Below, in pieces: positions 6,502 to 15,441 of a stretch of 64,000 bases of DNA. Position 1 is the stretch's first letter; each line of letters starts with the position of its first letter. A program made the translations under genes and the position numbers. Source of the stretch: Pseudomonas sp. JM0905a. GTDB lineage: Bacteria > Pseudomonadota > Gammaproteobacteria > Pseudomonadales > Pseudomonadaceae. Where the stretch lies: positions 124,001-188,000 of the forward strand of contig NZ_JACXBU010000002.1 of NCBI RefSeq assembly GCF_014700075.1, read 5' to 3'. The notes under the pieces are model-generated. The model was given only the letters and a program-made list of their open reading frames with translations. It did no database searches and was not told the DNA's origin.

Positions 6502-9212
6502 GGTTCGAGCAGCCCCAGCTCGCGGGCACGCCGGATCGCCTGGGTCCGGTTACGCACCTTGAGCTTTTCGTAAATGTTGTGCAGGTGCCATTTGACGGTC
6601 CCCAGCGCCAGGGCCAACTGCTGACCGATCTCTTCGTTGGACAGCCCCTTGGCGGCCAGGCAGACGACCTCGCGCTCGCGGTCGGTGAGGCCCTCTTCGA
6701 GCACATCCAGGGATTTGCGCGCGTCCTGTCCCGGCCAGGCGGCCAGCAGGTCGCGGATGAACCCCTGCAGTGCGGGCTGGCGTTCGGCCGTCTCCAGCTG
6801 CTGGAGCAATTGGCGAATCGCCTCGCCCTCCTCGATGAACAGGCTGCGCACACCTTCACGCTCGGCGCTGAGCAGGCATTGCACCAACAGGCTGTGGGCC
6901 CGTTCCTGGTAGCCCAGTCGCTGGTAGCTGAGGGCTGCCAGCAGGTCCAGGCGCAGGCGCTGCAGGCCGTGCCAGTTGGGCTGGAGCTTGCCGCGCAGTT
7001 GAGTGATTTCGTGCAGGGCCTCGCTGAAGTGGCCACGGGCCTGCTGCAGACGCACCCGAATCAGGCCCTGTACCCAGAGTGCCGAGTTGGCGCCCTGGTG
7101 GGTGCTGCCGCTGGCCAGCTTGTTCCAGTCCACGCCCTTGAAGCGCTGCTCGGCCCGCTTGATGCGGTCGGTGCCGGGCTCCTGGAGTATCAGCGAAATC
7201 TCGTCGGCCACCGCCCGGGCGTAGAAGCGCCAGGACTGGTTGCGCGCGGCGAGATTCTGCATCAGCACCAGGGTGGCCTGGGCTTCCTTGGGCTTGTCCT
7301 GCATGCGCTGGATGCGTGCGAGGAAGAGCATGCCCTGGGCATAGATGTCGATCGGTCGGATGACGTCGATATTGGTCAGGGCCGCACCAAGGCGCTCTTG
7401 GAGTCCGTCGAGACGCCCTTGCTGGTAGGCGATCAGGGCCTCGACTATGACCGGCAGCGCCATGGTGCGGGACTTGTCGGCCAGGTGCGGCATGACCTGG
7501 GAGCGCATCTGGTCGAAGAGCATCTGCGCCTGCTTCACCTGGCCCTGCTCCAGGGCGAGGAGGATTTCCACATTGGCCAGCTGCATGTCCAGGTAGCGGC
7601 CTTCGAGGAAATGGTTGCGCTGCTGCGCCAGGGCCAGAAGGCGCCGCGCCTGATCAGGCTGGGCAAGGGTCACCTGCGCCATGGCACCGATCACCAGGAT
7701 GGCCACTTCGAGGAAGGCCTGGTTACGCCCGAGCTGGGCCTCGACCCTCCGCGCAATGGTCACGCAGAGTTCGAGGTCATCCTTTTGCAGGGCAAGGGCA
7801 GCCTTCACCGCCAGGGTGGCCAGGTACTTGTCGCTGAGCTGGGTCTCGGCGCGCGTGCCGCCCCAGCGCGCCAGCACCTCGTCGAGCATCTGGTTGGCTT
7901 CGGGCAGGGCCATCTCGGTGGCGCGGTTCCAGACATCGGCCAGCACCAGGGTCGGATAGCGCTCGGCGATCTCGTCCGGCACCTTCTGCCGCCAGCGATA
8001 GATCTTGTTCAGCTGGCCACGGTTGATCAGTTCCAGTCCGCAACCGTCCACCAGCGCCGCCAGCATCTCGGGGTCCTCGGCGAGGCTGGCGTGCTCGATG
8101 GCCAGGTTCTGCATGTGGTGGTTGGTGAACCAGAGGCTGGCGTTGAAGTGCAGTTGCTTCAGGCGTTCCGGATCACGGGATTTGAGCCGGCTGCGCAGGA
8201 AGTCAGCGAACAGATGGTGAAAGCGGTACCACTGGCGCTCGCGATCCAATGGCAGGAGGAACAGTTGCATGGTTTCCAGCCGTTCCAGCAGCGCCTGGCC
8301 ATCGTGGCGACCGGTCAGGGCGTTGGCCAGGTCGCCACTGAGCTGGCTGGCGATGCCCAGGGCCAACAGGGCGTCCTGCAGGTCGGCCGGCAGGTGTTCG
8401 AAGACGCTGGCCAGCAAGTACTGACCCACGGTGGCCTGGTCGCTGCCCAGGCATTCCATCTGCTCGCTGGCCTGGGGCTGGTGGCGCAGCCAGAGGCTCG
8501 CCAGCTGCACGCCAATCGCCCACCCTTCGGTATGGCTGTGAAGTGCCGACAGTACGGCATCATCCAGTTGCAGGCCGGTGCGGGCCATGTAGTCGCGGGT
8601 TTCCTCGGCCGACAGGCGCAGCTCGTCAAGGCCGACTTCCAGCAGCCAGCCTTTGGCACGCAGGGTGGCCAGGTTCAGCGGCGGCAGGGAACGGCTGCCG
8701 ACCGCCAGGGTGAAGCTGGCCGGAGCCAGGCGCACCAGGCGGCCGAGGGCGGAAAAGAGTTCCGGGTCTTTCAGCAGGTGCAGGTCGTCCAGTACCAGCA
8801 GAAGCGGAGCATTGTGCTGGGCGAGGTCCACCAGCAGGCTTTCCAGCACGGCGTTGACCGGCACCTGCATGGTGTTCTGCAAGTAGCCACGGGCGTAATC
8901 GCCGAGGCCGGGCACGGCTTCGCCGAGGGTCTTGAGCAGTTGCAGGAAAAAACGCGCGGGGTCGTCGTCCTCGGCTTCCAGGGAGAACCAGGCTACTGCA
9001 CTCCCGGTAGTGCGGCGCTGCTCGGCCAGGGCCGCGAGGGCGGTGGTTTTGCCAAACCCGGCGGGGGCCGAGAACAGCAGCAGGCGAGCATGGGGATGGG
9101 CGGCCAAGGCGGCTTGAACCTGGGACCTGGGCAGGTAATCGGCGGATGCCTGGGGTGTTACGAGCTTGGAGCGCTGGCGGCTACCGGCTGCGGGGTTGAG
9201 AACTGCGTCCAC
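6498..9212 (-). CDS. MalT-type LuxR-family ATPase regulator (first of tandem pair)
   Basis: A 904-residue protein with the same architecture as the downstream regulator. Walker A is SAPAGFGKTT near residues 48-57. A helical repeat sensor region follows, then a LuxR-type helix-turn-helix at the C-terminus with REREVVCLAAKGLSNEEIG and TVKWHLHNIYEKL motifs. It is diverged enough from its neighbour (different N-terminus and helical region) to be an old paralogue rather than a recent copy. It is divergent from pabB across 166 bases. Two such regulators next to pabB match the order I recall for PA1759-PA1760 in P. aeruginosa. Why two large ATPase regulators are co-translated is not known to me; heteromers or dual-signal control are possible. 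Confidence 0.9.
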   Translation of the reverse strand: MDAVLNPAAGSRQRSKLVTPQASADYLPRSQVQAALAAHPHARLLLFSAPAGFGKTTALAALAEQRRTTGSAVAWFSLEAEDDDPARFFLQLLKTLGEAVPGLGDYARGYLQNTMQVPVNAVLESLLVDLAQHNAPLLLVLDDLHLLKDPELFSALGRLVRLAPASFTLAVGSRSLPPLNLATLRAKGWLLEVGLDELRLSAEETRDYMARTGLQLDDAVLSALHSHTEGWAIGVQLASLWLRHQPQASEQMECLGSDQATVGQYLLASVFEHLPADLQDALLALGIASQLSGDLANALTGRHDGQALLERLETMQLFLLPLDRERQWYRFHHLFADFLRSRLKSRDPERLKQLHFNASLWFTNHHMQNLAIEHASLAEDPEMLAALVDGCGLELINRGQLNKIYRWRQKVPDEIAERYPTLVLADVWNRATEMALPEANQMLDEVLARWGGTRAETQLSDKYLATLAVKAALALQKDDLELCVTIARRVEAQLGRNQAFLEVAILVIGAMAQVTLAQPDQARRLLALAQQRNHFLEGRYLDMQLANVEILLALEQGQVKQAQMLFDQMRSQVMPHLADKSRTMALPVIVEALIAYQQGRLDGLQERLGAALTNIDVIRPIDIYAQGMLFLARIQRMQDKPKEAQATLVLMQNLAARNQSWRFYARAVADEISLILQEPGTDRIKRAEQRFKGVDWNKLASGSTHQGANSALWVQGLIRVRLQQARGHFSEALHEITQLRGKLQPNWHGLQRLRLDLLAALSYQRLGYQERAHSLLVQCLLSAEREGVRSLFIEEGEAIRQLLQQLETAERQPALQGFIRDLLAAWPGQDARKSLDVLEEGLTDREREVVCLAAKGLSNEEIGQQLALALGTVKWHLHNIYEKLKVRNRTQAIRRARELGLLEP

Positions 9213-9378
9213 TGCCTGAATCCCTTATGTCGTTATCGTTGTGGATCGGAGGTACATCTCCGTGGGATTGGTACATAAGTAACAGAATGCTTTTCCTACG
9301 TAAACGTCAGAAAAGGCTCTAGGATCGACACTACAGGCAGACTAGAATCCGCTCCTGCATCCTGCCCTCGCCGCCCCT

Positions 9379-10728
9379 ATGCCTGACTGCCATCTACACG
9401 TCCTTCCCTATCAAGAATCTCCCTGCGAACGCTTTGCTCTGGTGCGCCAGGCGCCGGGCGCCGTGCTACTGGACGCTGGCCGCCCGGTCGCCGAGCGTGG
9501 ACGCTATGACCTATTCAGCGCTTGGCCATTGGCAGCATTTGCAGCAACGCCGGGCGAATCGGCCAACGACTTCGCCCAGCGCCTGCGGAAGGCTCTGGCT
9601 AGCCTCGGCGAGGCCAGTCTTCCTGCGGGAATCGAGCTGCCGTTCGTCGGCGGACTGATCGGTTACCTGGCCTATGACTTCGGTCGCCGGGTGGAACAGT
9701 TGCCGGAACAGGCCATCGACGACCTGCAACTGCCGGATGCTCGACTGGGCCTCTACGCCTGGGCGCTGGTCAGCGACCACCAATTGCGCACCAGCCAACT
9801 GGTGTTCCACCCCAGCCTCGGAGAAGCCGAGCGCGCACGCCTGATCGCCCTGTTCAGCGAGCCGGAGCAGCCGCCGTCCGCCCCCTTCCGCCTGCGAGCG
9901 CCCTTCAGCGCCAACCTGACGGAAGAGCGTTACCGCAGCGCCATCGAGCGAGTGCAGGCGTACATCCAGGCCGGCGATTGCTATCAGGTGAACTTCACCC
10001 AGCGCTTCCAGGCGCCCTGCGAGGGCGATCCCTGGACCGCTTACCAGGCGCTGCGCACGGCCTGCCCGACTCCCTTCGCCGGCTACCAGGCGCTGGACGA
10101 TGGCGGCGCCATCCTCAGCCTGTCGCCGGAACGCTTCATCAAGGTCAGCCAGGGCCAGGTGGAAACCCGCCCGATCAAGGGCACCCGGCCACGCGGCCGC
10201 ACGCCTGAAGAAGACCGCACCCAGGCCGACGAGCTGCTGGCCAGCCGCAAGGATCGCGCCGAGAACCTGATGATCGTGGACCTGCTGCGCAATGACCTGG
10301 GGCGCAGTTGCGCCATCGGCTCGGTGCGGGTGCCCGAGCTGTTCGCACTGGAAAGCTACCCCAACGTGCATCACCTGGTGAGCGCCATCACCGGCCGCCT
10401 GGCCGACGACAAGGACGCGCTGGATCTGATTACCGGCAGCTTCCCCGGCGGCTCCATCACCGGAGCCCCGAAGATCCGCGCCATGCAGATCATCGACGAG
10501 CTGGAGCCCAACCGCCGCTCGATCTACTGCGGCTCTCTCCTCTACCTGGACGTGCGCGGCGAGCTCGACAGCTCCATCGCCATCCGCACCGTGCTGGTGA
10601 AGGACGGTCAGGCGAGTTGCTGGGGCGGCGGCGGCATCGTCGCCGACTCCGACTGGCAGGAGGAGTACCGGGAGTCCATCACCAAGGTGAAGGTGCTAAT
10701 GACGGCGCTGGAGGGGATGAACACCTGA
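9379..10728 (+). CDS. pabB: aminodeoxychorismate synthase component I
   Basis: Converts chorismate plus ammonia (from the PabA glutaminase) to 4-amino-4-deoxychorismate for folate synthesis in the cytoplasm. The 449-residue protein has the anthranilate-synthase-I-like N-terminal domain to about residue 150 and the chorismate-binding domain from about 185. PIKGTRPRG starts at 265; the Lys of PIKGT (267) is the PabB signature, where TrpE has Ala. Other motifs are ENLMIVDLLRNDLGR and SFPGGSITGAPK. The ATG at 9379 fits the family N-terminus. It is monocistronic, divergent from the MalT-type pair, and followed by a repeat and a terminator shared with thrH. Confidence 0.95.
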   Translation: MPDCHLHVLPYQESPCERFALVRQAPGAVLLDAGRPVAERGRYDLFSAWPLAAFAATPGESANDFAQRLRKALASLGEASLPAGIELPFVGGLIGYLAYDFGRRVEQLPEQAIDDLQLPDARLGLYAWALVSDHQLRTSQLVFHPSLGEAERARLIALFSEPEQPPSAPFRLRAPFSANLTEERYRSAIERVQAYIQAGDCYQVNFTQRFQAPCEGDPWTAYQALRTACPTPFAGYQALDDGGAILSLSPERFIKVSQGQVETRPIKGTRPRGRTPEEDRTQADELLASRKDRAENLMIVDLLRNDLGRSCAIGSVRVPELFALESYPNVHHLVSAITGRLADDKDALDLITGSFPGGSITGAPKIRAMQIIDELEPNRRSIYCGSLLYLDVRGELDSSIAIRTVLVKDGQASCWGGGGIVADSDWQEEYRESITKVKVLMTALEGMNT

Positions 10729-10739
10729 TTCATGTCCTT

Positions 10740-10836
10740 GTAGGGGCGAATTCATTCGCCAAGGTCGGCGAAGCTGACCCCTGGAAGTCCGAAAAGGCAG
10801 ACCTGCGGCCTGCTTGGCGATTGAAATCGCCCCTAC
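10740..10836. repeat. REP-like inverted repeat, family A
   Basis: GTAGGGGCGAATTCATTCGCC (10740-10760) faces GGCGATTGAAATCGCCCCTAC (10816-10836), two near-complementary 21-base arms about 55 bases apart. This is the layout of a Pseudomonas REP doublet. A related single arm occurs at 35171-35193. It sits between pabB and the shared terminator. Confidence 0.7.
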
Positions 10837-10861
10837 GGGTTTCTACCCGCAAGCAGAAATG

Positions 10862-10887
10862 AAAAAGCCCGCTTTCGCGGGCTTTTT
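10862..10887. terminator. bidirectional terminator between pabB and thrH
   Basis: AAAAAGCCCGC, loop TTTC, GCGGGCTTTTT: a perfect 11-base stem with A and T runs on either side, so it can end transcription from both converging genes. Confidence 0.9.
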
Positions 10888-10901
10888 CATGGGCGGGAGG
10901 C

Positions 10902-11519
10902 TCAGAGGCTCAGTTGGCGGCTGGAGGCCTTGATGAACTCGCGCTTGAGGTCTTCGTAGGTATGCACCGCCGGGAATTGCGGGAATTCGCGGATCACGTT
11001 CTCCGGAGCATGGAACAGGATGCCGGCGTGGGCTTCGCTGAGCATGGTGGTGTCGTTGTAGGAGTCGCCAGCGGCGATCACGCGGTAATAGAGGCTCTTG
11101 AAGGCGAGCACGGACTGGCGCTTGGGGTCTTTCTGGCGCAGCTGATAGCCCACCACGCGATCGGTGTCGTCGGTGATCAGACGGTGGCAGAGCAGCGTCG
11201 GGAAGCCCAGTTGGCGCATCAGCGGCTGGGAGAATTCGTAGAAGGTGTCGGAAAGGATGACGACCTGGAAGCGCTCACGCAGCCAGTCGACGAATTCGAC
11301 GGCGCCCTCCAGGGGCTTCAGGGTGGCGATCACTTCCTGGATGTCGGCCAGCTTCAGGCCATGCTCGTCGAGGATGCGAAGACGCTGCTTCATCAGCACG
11401 TCGTAGTCCGGGATGTCCCGGGTGGTCGCCTTCAGCGCTTCGATTCCGGTTTTTTCCGCGAAAGCGATCCAGATTTCCGGAACCAGTACACCTTCAAGAT
11501 CGAGACAGGCGATTTCCAC
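10902..11519 (-). CDS. thrH: phosphoserine phosphatase / homoserine phosphotransferase
   Basis: HAD-superfamily enzyme that dephosphorylates phosphoserine and can pass the phosphate to homoserine, linking serine and threonine synthesis. The 205-residue protein begins MEIACLDLEGVLVPE, with the nucleophile Asp7 in the DLEG loop that replaces the usual DxDxT. Motif II is VVILSDTF and motif III/IV is IAAGDSYNDTTML. The start chosen is the GTG at 11519 behind GGGGAA, which reproduces the 205-residue length I recall for the P. aeruginosa enzyme; a TTG two codons upstream is not needed. It is divergent from cysH. Confidence 0.93.
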   Translation of the reverse strand: MEIACLDLEGVLVPEIWIAFAEKTGIEALKATTRDIPDYDVLMKQRLRILDEHGLKLADIQEVIATLKPLEGAVEFVDWLRERFQVVILSDTFYEFSQPLMRQLGFPTLLCHRLITDDTDRVVGYQLRQKDPKRQSVLAFKSLYYRVIAAGDSYNDTTMLSEAHAGILFHAPENVIREFPQFPAVHTYEDLKREFIKASSRQLSL

Positions 11520-11713
11520 GAGCAATTTCCCCGCATGGCTTTTGTGATTGGAGGCGGCACTCTAGCGACTCGACCGGGGCCGTGCAACGCGGCCCTTATA
11601 CCCGAACATCACAGTGGTACTTCCCGTTGGTTATTTAGGGGCATAACTCCCCCTTTGTTAAGATGCGCGCCATAGAGCGCGCCCAGCGCCATCCCCAAAA
11701 GGAAGCCTGCCTG
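11520..11713. promoter_or_regulatory. divergent control region of thrH and cysH
   Basis: The 194-base gap contains a GGGCCG (11577-11582)/CGGCCC (11590-11595) hairpin. It also has an AT-rich stretch ending in TAAGAT just before the cysH leader, a candidate -10 without a good -35, as expected of a CysB-activated promoter. No CysB site can be called with confidence. Confidence 0.3.
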
Positions 11714-12448
11714 ATGAGCCAACCCTTCGACGTCGCCGAACTGGCGGCGAGCTATGCCAGCAAGTCCCCCCAGGACATCCTCAAGCTCGCCTTCGAGCAT
11801 TTCGGCGACGAACTGTGGATTTCCTTCAGCGGCGCCGAAGACGTGGTGCTGGTGGACATGGCCTGGAAACTGAACAAGAACGTCAAGGTGTTCAGCCTGG
11901 ATACCGGCCGCCTGCACCCGGAGACCTACCGCTTTATCGAGCAGGTGCGCGAGCACTACGGCATCGCCATCGAGGTGCTGTCGCCGGACCCGCGCCTGCT
12001 GGAACCCTTCGTCAAGGAAAAGGGCCTGTTCAGCTTCTTCAAGGACGGTCACGGCGAATGCTGCGGCATCCGCAAGATCGAACCGCTCCGTCGCAAGCTC
12101 TCCACCGTGACTGCATGGGCCACGGGCCAGCGCCGCGACCAGAGCCCGGGCACCCGTTCCCAGGTTGCGGTACTGGAAGTGGATGGCGCCTTCTCCACCC
12201 CGGACAAGCCGCTGTACAAGTTCAACCCGCTGGCGCAGATGACCAGCGAGGAAGTCTGGGCCTACATCCGCATGCTGGAGATCCCTTACAACCCGCTGCA
12301 CGAGCGCGGTTTCATCAGCATCGGCTGTGAACCCTGCACCCGTCCGGTGCTGCCGAACCAGCACGAGCGTGAAGGTCGCTGGTGGTGGGAAGAAGCCACC
12401 CAGAAGGAATGCGGCCTGCACGCCGGCAACCTGATCAGCAAGGCTTGA
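11714..12448 (+). CDS. cysH: adenylylsulfate (APS) reductase, 4Fe-4S type
   Basis: Reduces activated sulfate to sulfite with thioredoxin in assimilatory sulfate reduction. The 244-residue protein has the PP-loop motif [11 protein letters not shown] (about 35-45) and the SLDTGR motif (61-66). The four iron-sulfur cysteines of the APS-type enzyme are all present: Cys116-Cys117 in GECCGIRK and Cys205/Cys208 in GCEPCTRP. The C-terminal catalytic ECGLH has Cys233. The start is the ATG at 11714 (MSQPFD) behind AAAAGGAAG; an in-frame ATG 17 codons upstream lacks a ribosome site. It is followed after three bases by a small CxxC protein in the same operon. Confidence 0.95.
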   Translation: MSQPFDVAELAASYASKSPQDILKLAFEHFGDELWISFSGAEDVVLVDMAWKLNKNVKVFSLDTGRLHPETYRFIEQVREHYGIAIEVLSPDPRLLEPFVKEKGLFSFFKDGHGECCGIRKIEPLRRKLSTVTAWATGQRRDQSPGTRSQVAVLEVDGAFSTPDKPLYKFNPLAQMTSEEVWAYIRMLEIPYNPLHERGFISIGCEPCTRPVLPNQHEREGRWWWEEATQKECGLHAGNLISKA

Positions 12449-12451
12449 GCC

Positions 12452-12748
12452 ATGCGCATCACCCTGGTGAAGAAAGTCCTGGCCGATGGCCAGGACTGCC
12501 GCAAATGCCGGGATGTGATGGAACGCCTGGAGCGCGACGGCCACCTGGGACGCATCGACCGCATCCTCGTGGCCGATGAGTGCAACCCGGCCAGCGCCGG
12601 CTGGATGGCAGCACAGCATTACGGCGTGGATACCGCGCCCTTCTTCGTGGTGCGTCACGACGACGGCCGCGAGCAGGTCTACACCGTGTTCCTCGCCTTC
12701 GTCCGTGATGTGCTGCAAGCGTCCGGCCCCGATCAAGCGTCTCAGTAG
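12452..12748 (+). CDS. small thioredoxin-fold-like CxxC protein next to cysH
   Basis: A 98-residue cytoplasmic protein with no signal peptide. It begins with a beta strand (MRITLVKKVL), then QDCRKCRDVMERLE, a CxxC (Cys16, Cys19) at the start of a helix. Later come VDTAPFFVV, with the cis-Pro typical of thioredoxin folds, and a C-terminal helix. The pattern is that of a glutaredoxin or thioredoxin relative, but it is not a recognised glutaredoxin. It starts three bases after the cysH stop and is clearly co-translated, so it may serve sulfate reduction, for example as an electron donor or thiol sensor. That role is inference. I recall a conserved hypothetical in this place in P. aeruginosa. Confidence 0.75.
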   Translation: MRITLVKKVLADGQDCRKCRDVMERLERDGHLGRIDRILVADECNPASAGWMAAQHYGVDTAPFFVVRHDDGREQVYTVFLAFVRDVLQASGPDQASQ

Positions 12749-12750
12749 CG

Positions 12751-12810
12751 CAACCTACGAGAGCTCTCGGCGTGCCGGCAGGTTGTGGTAGAGCGCCGCG
12801 AAACCCAACA
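12751..12810. repeat. dispersed repeat, family B (copy 1)
   Basis: CAACCTACGA followed by GGTTGTGGTAGAG and CGAAACCCAACA. The right half closely matches the unit at 35071-35155, which has AGGTTGGGTAGAG and CGAAACCCAACA, and is related to 62603-62639. Confidence 0.6.
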
Positions 12811-12838
12811 GCTCCAGCCCCATGATTCATTGGCCCAT

Positions 12839-12868
12839 AAAAAAGCCCGGCATCCGCCGGGCTTTTTT
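12839..12868. terminator. bidirectional terminator between the cysH operon and cysB
   Basis: AAAAAAGCCCGGC, loop ATCC, GCCGGGCTTTTTT: a 13-base perfect stem with a T run on both strands, serving both converging transcripts. Confidence 0.9.
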
Positions 12869-12883
12869 TCGTTGCCAAATGAC

Positions 12884-13867
<984 letters not shown>

Positions 13868-13905
13868 TCAAAGCGATTACGCCGCAGGATGTCGACGGCG
13901 TTTAT

Positions 13906-13921
13906 AACCATATTAATGGTT
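13906..13921. promoter_or_regulatory. inverted repeat upstream of cysB
   Basis: AACCAT-ATTA-ATGGTT, a perfect 6+4+6 inverted repeat in an AT-rich patch 48 bases before the cysB start. Its location fits an autoregulatory LysR-type site overlapping the promoter. The protein that binds it is inferred. Confidence 0.35.
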
Positions 13922-13977
13922 TGCTGAATAAAACTAGACGTTTTTTTCTGCTTTGCACAACGTGCGACCAGCGGCGG

Positions 13978-14478
13978 TCAGAAGTCGTTGCGTCCACGGT
14001 GCTGGAGCATCGGCACCAGATACACCGGCACCTCGGATAACTGGACGAGTCGAGCCGCGGTACGGCCCAGCGGTGTCTCCAACGGCGTCCCGTGGCTGTG
14101 GCTCCCCACCACGAGCAGGTCCACCGAAAGCTTCTGCACTTCTTCGAGGATGACCAGCGGCGGATCGCCCTGGACGACCCGCACGGCGCGGATCATGTCG
14201 AGGTCCTGGACGGCTTCGCCCATTTCGTCGCGAAAACCCTCCAGCACCCGCTGCTCAATGCTCGACATGACGGTGCCAAGCCCCTTGGCCCGCAGTTCTT
14301 TCAGGGTGTCGTCATCGAGATAGGTCTGCAGCACCGATTCGGCGAACAGACCAAGGGGTTCGACCGCGTGTACTACATAGAGTTGGGCGTTGTAGGCCCT
14401 GGCGAGGGACAGAGCGTGTTGCAGTACGTAGGGAGCATAGAGACCGAGGTCCGTGGCATAGAGAATGGAGCGAATCAT
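13978..14478 (-). CDS. universal stress protein, UspA family
   Basis: A 166-residue single-domain UspA protein. The N-terminal strand SILYATDLG and the C-terminal nucleotide-binding signature VVGSHSHGTPLETPLGRTAARLV (G-2x-G-8/9x-G pattern) are both present, so it probably belongs to the ATP-binding subgroup. Such proteins help survival under starvation, anaerobiosis or oxidative stress by mechanisms that vary. An AGGAGG-like ribosome site precedes the ATG. It lies between cysB and the 5'-nucleotidase on the same strand, with its own spacing of 44 bases from the latter. Confidence 0.88.
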   Translation of the reverse strand: MIRSILYATDLGLYAPYVLQHALSLARAYNAQLYVVHAVEPLGLFAESVLQTYLDDDTLKELRAKGLGTVMSSIEQRVLEGFRDEMGEAVQDLDMIRAVRVVQGDPPLVILEEVQKLSVDLLVVGSHSHGTPLETPLGRTAARLVQLSEVPVYLVPMLQHRGRNDF

Positions 14479-14522
14479 GAGGCCTCCTACCGCCTTGCAT
14501 GGCTGGCCTCACCAGAGCTTAG

Positions 14523-15428
14523 TCACAACTGCGATTCGTTGCTCACGCCATGAGGCACGTGCCCGGTAGCCACTACGTCGCGGGCTTTTTCGCAGTGCCC
14601 GGCCTGATCGTCGAAGAACACATCCGCGCCGAAGGTCTCGAGGATCGAGGCCTTTTCCAGTCCGCCAAGGAAGAAGGATTCATCCAGGCGGATATCCCAC
14701 TCGCGCAGGGTACGAATCACCCGCTCGTGGGCCGGCGCCGAGCGCGCAGTCACCAGCGCCGTGCGAATCGGGCAGGCGTCCGGCGGGAACTCCTGCTGCA
14801 ACCGGTTCAGCGCCGAGAGGAAGGGTTTGAAGGGGCCGCCATCCAGCGGTTCGCGGGCCGAGTCACGCTCGTGGGCCTGGAAGGCCTCGAGACCACCGGT
14901 CTGGTAGATGCGCTCGGAATGATCGGAAAAGAGCACCGCATCGCCGTCGAAGGCAATGCGCAATTCATTGCTCGCCGCCCGGCGCGGGCCGCCGGACAGG
15001 ATTGTCGCGGAGGCAAAGCCGCTTTGCAGGGCACGGCGCACATCGTCGGCGTGGGTGGACAGGAACAGGTGGCAACCGAAGGCGCGCAGGTATGGCTCCG
15101 GGCTGCGCCCTCCAACGAAGGCCGCGCGGGAGATGCCAAGGCCATAGTGCTGGATGGAATTGAACGCGCGCAGGCCAGTGTCGGCGCTGTTGCGCGATAC
15201 CAGGATGACTTCCACCCGCGGCTGGCCGAGCTGTTCGTTCAGGCCGAGCAGTTTCTCCACCAGCGGATAGGCATCACCGGGCTCCAGCACCTCGTCCTCG
15301 TGCTCGATCTGGTACTGGCGGTAGGCTTCTATGCCTTCCGCCTCGTAGACCCGGTGACTTTCGTCCAGGTCGAACAGCGCCCTCGACGAAATCGCCAGTA
15401 CCAGCTTGTCACCCAGTCCCTTGCCCAT
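14523..15428 (-). CDS. cytosolic 5'-nucleotidase family protein
   Basis: A 301-residue protein of the bacterial 5-nucleotidase family (the Pfam group that includes cytosolic IMP/GMP-type nucleotidases). It begins MGKGLGDKLVLAISSRALFDLDESH. An internal AFDGDAVLFSD acts as the HAD-like acidic motif, and ILETFGADVFFDDQAGHCE supplies the distal Asp pair. Expected reaction is hydrolysis of nucleoside monophosphates in the cytoplasm; substrate preference is not visible. The ATG at 15428 is preferred; the longer open frame upstream overlaps the neighbouring gene. It is the last gene of an operon with the reductase-like and thioredoxin-like genes, 13 bases after the former. Confidence 0.8.
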   Translation of the reverse strand: MGKGLGDKLVLAISSRALFDLDESHRVYEAEGIEAYRQYQIEHEDEVLEPGDAYPLVEKLLGLNEQLGQPRVEVILVSRNSADTGLRAFNSIQHYGLGISRAAFVGGRSPEPYLRAFGCHLFLSTHADDVRRALQSGFASATILSGGPRRAASNELRIAFDGDAVLFSDHSERIYQTGGLEAFQAHERDSAREPLDGGPFKPFLSALNRLQQEFPPDACPIRTALVTARSAPAHERVIRTLREWDIRLDESFFLGGLEKASILETFGADVFFDDQAGHCEKARDVVATGHVPHGVSNESQL

Positions 15429-15441
15429 GGAGGTCCGCCTC

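Noticed and set aside
6480-9278. Plus-strand open frame of 932 codons opposite the MalT-type regulator
   Set aside because: It mirrors the third-codon-position GC of the regulator gene, which has clear Walker and helix-turn-helix motifs. The antisense product has no recognisable fold.
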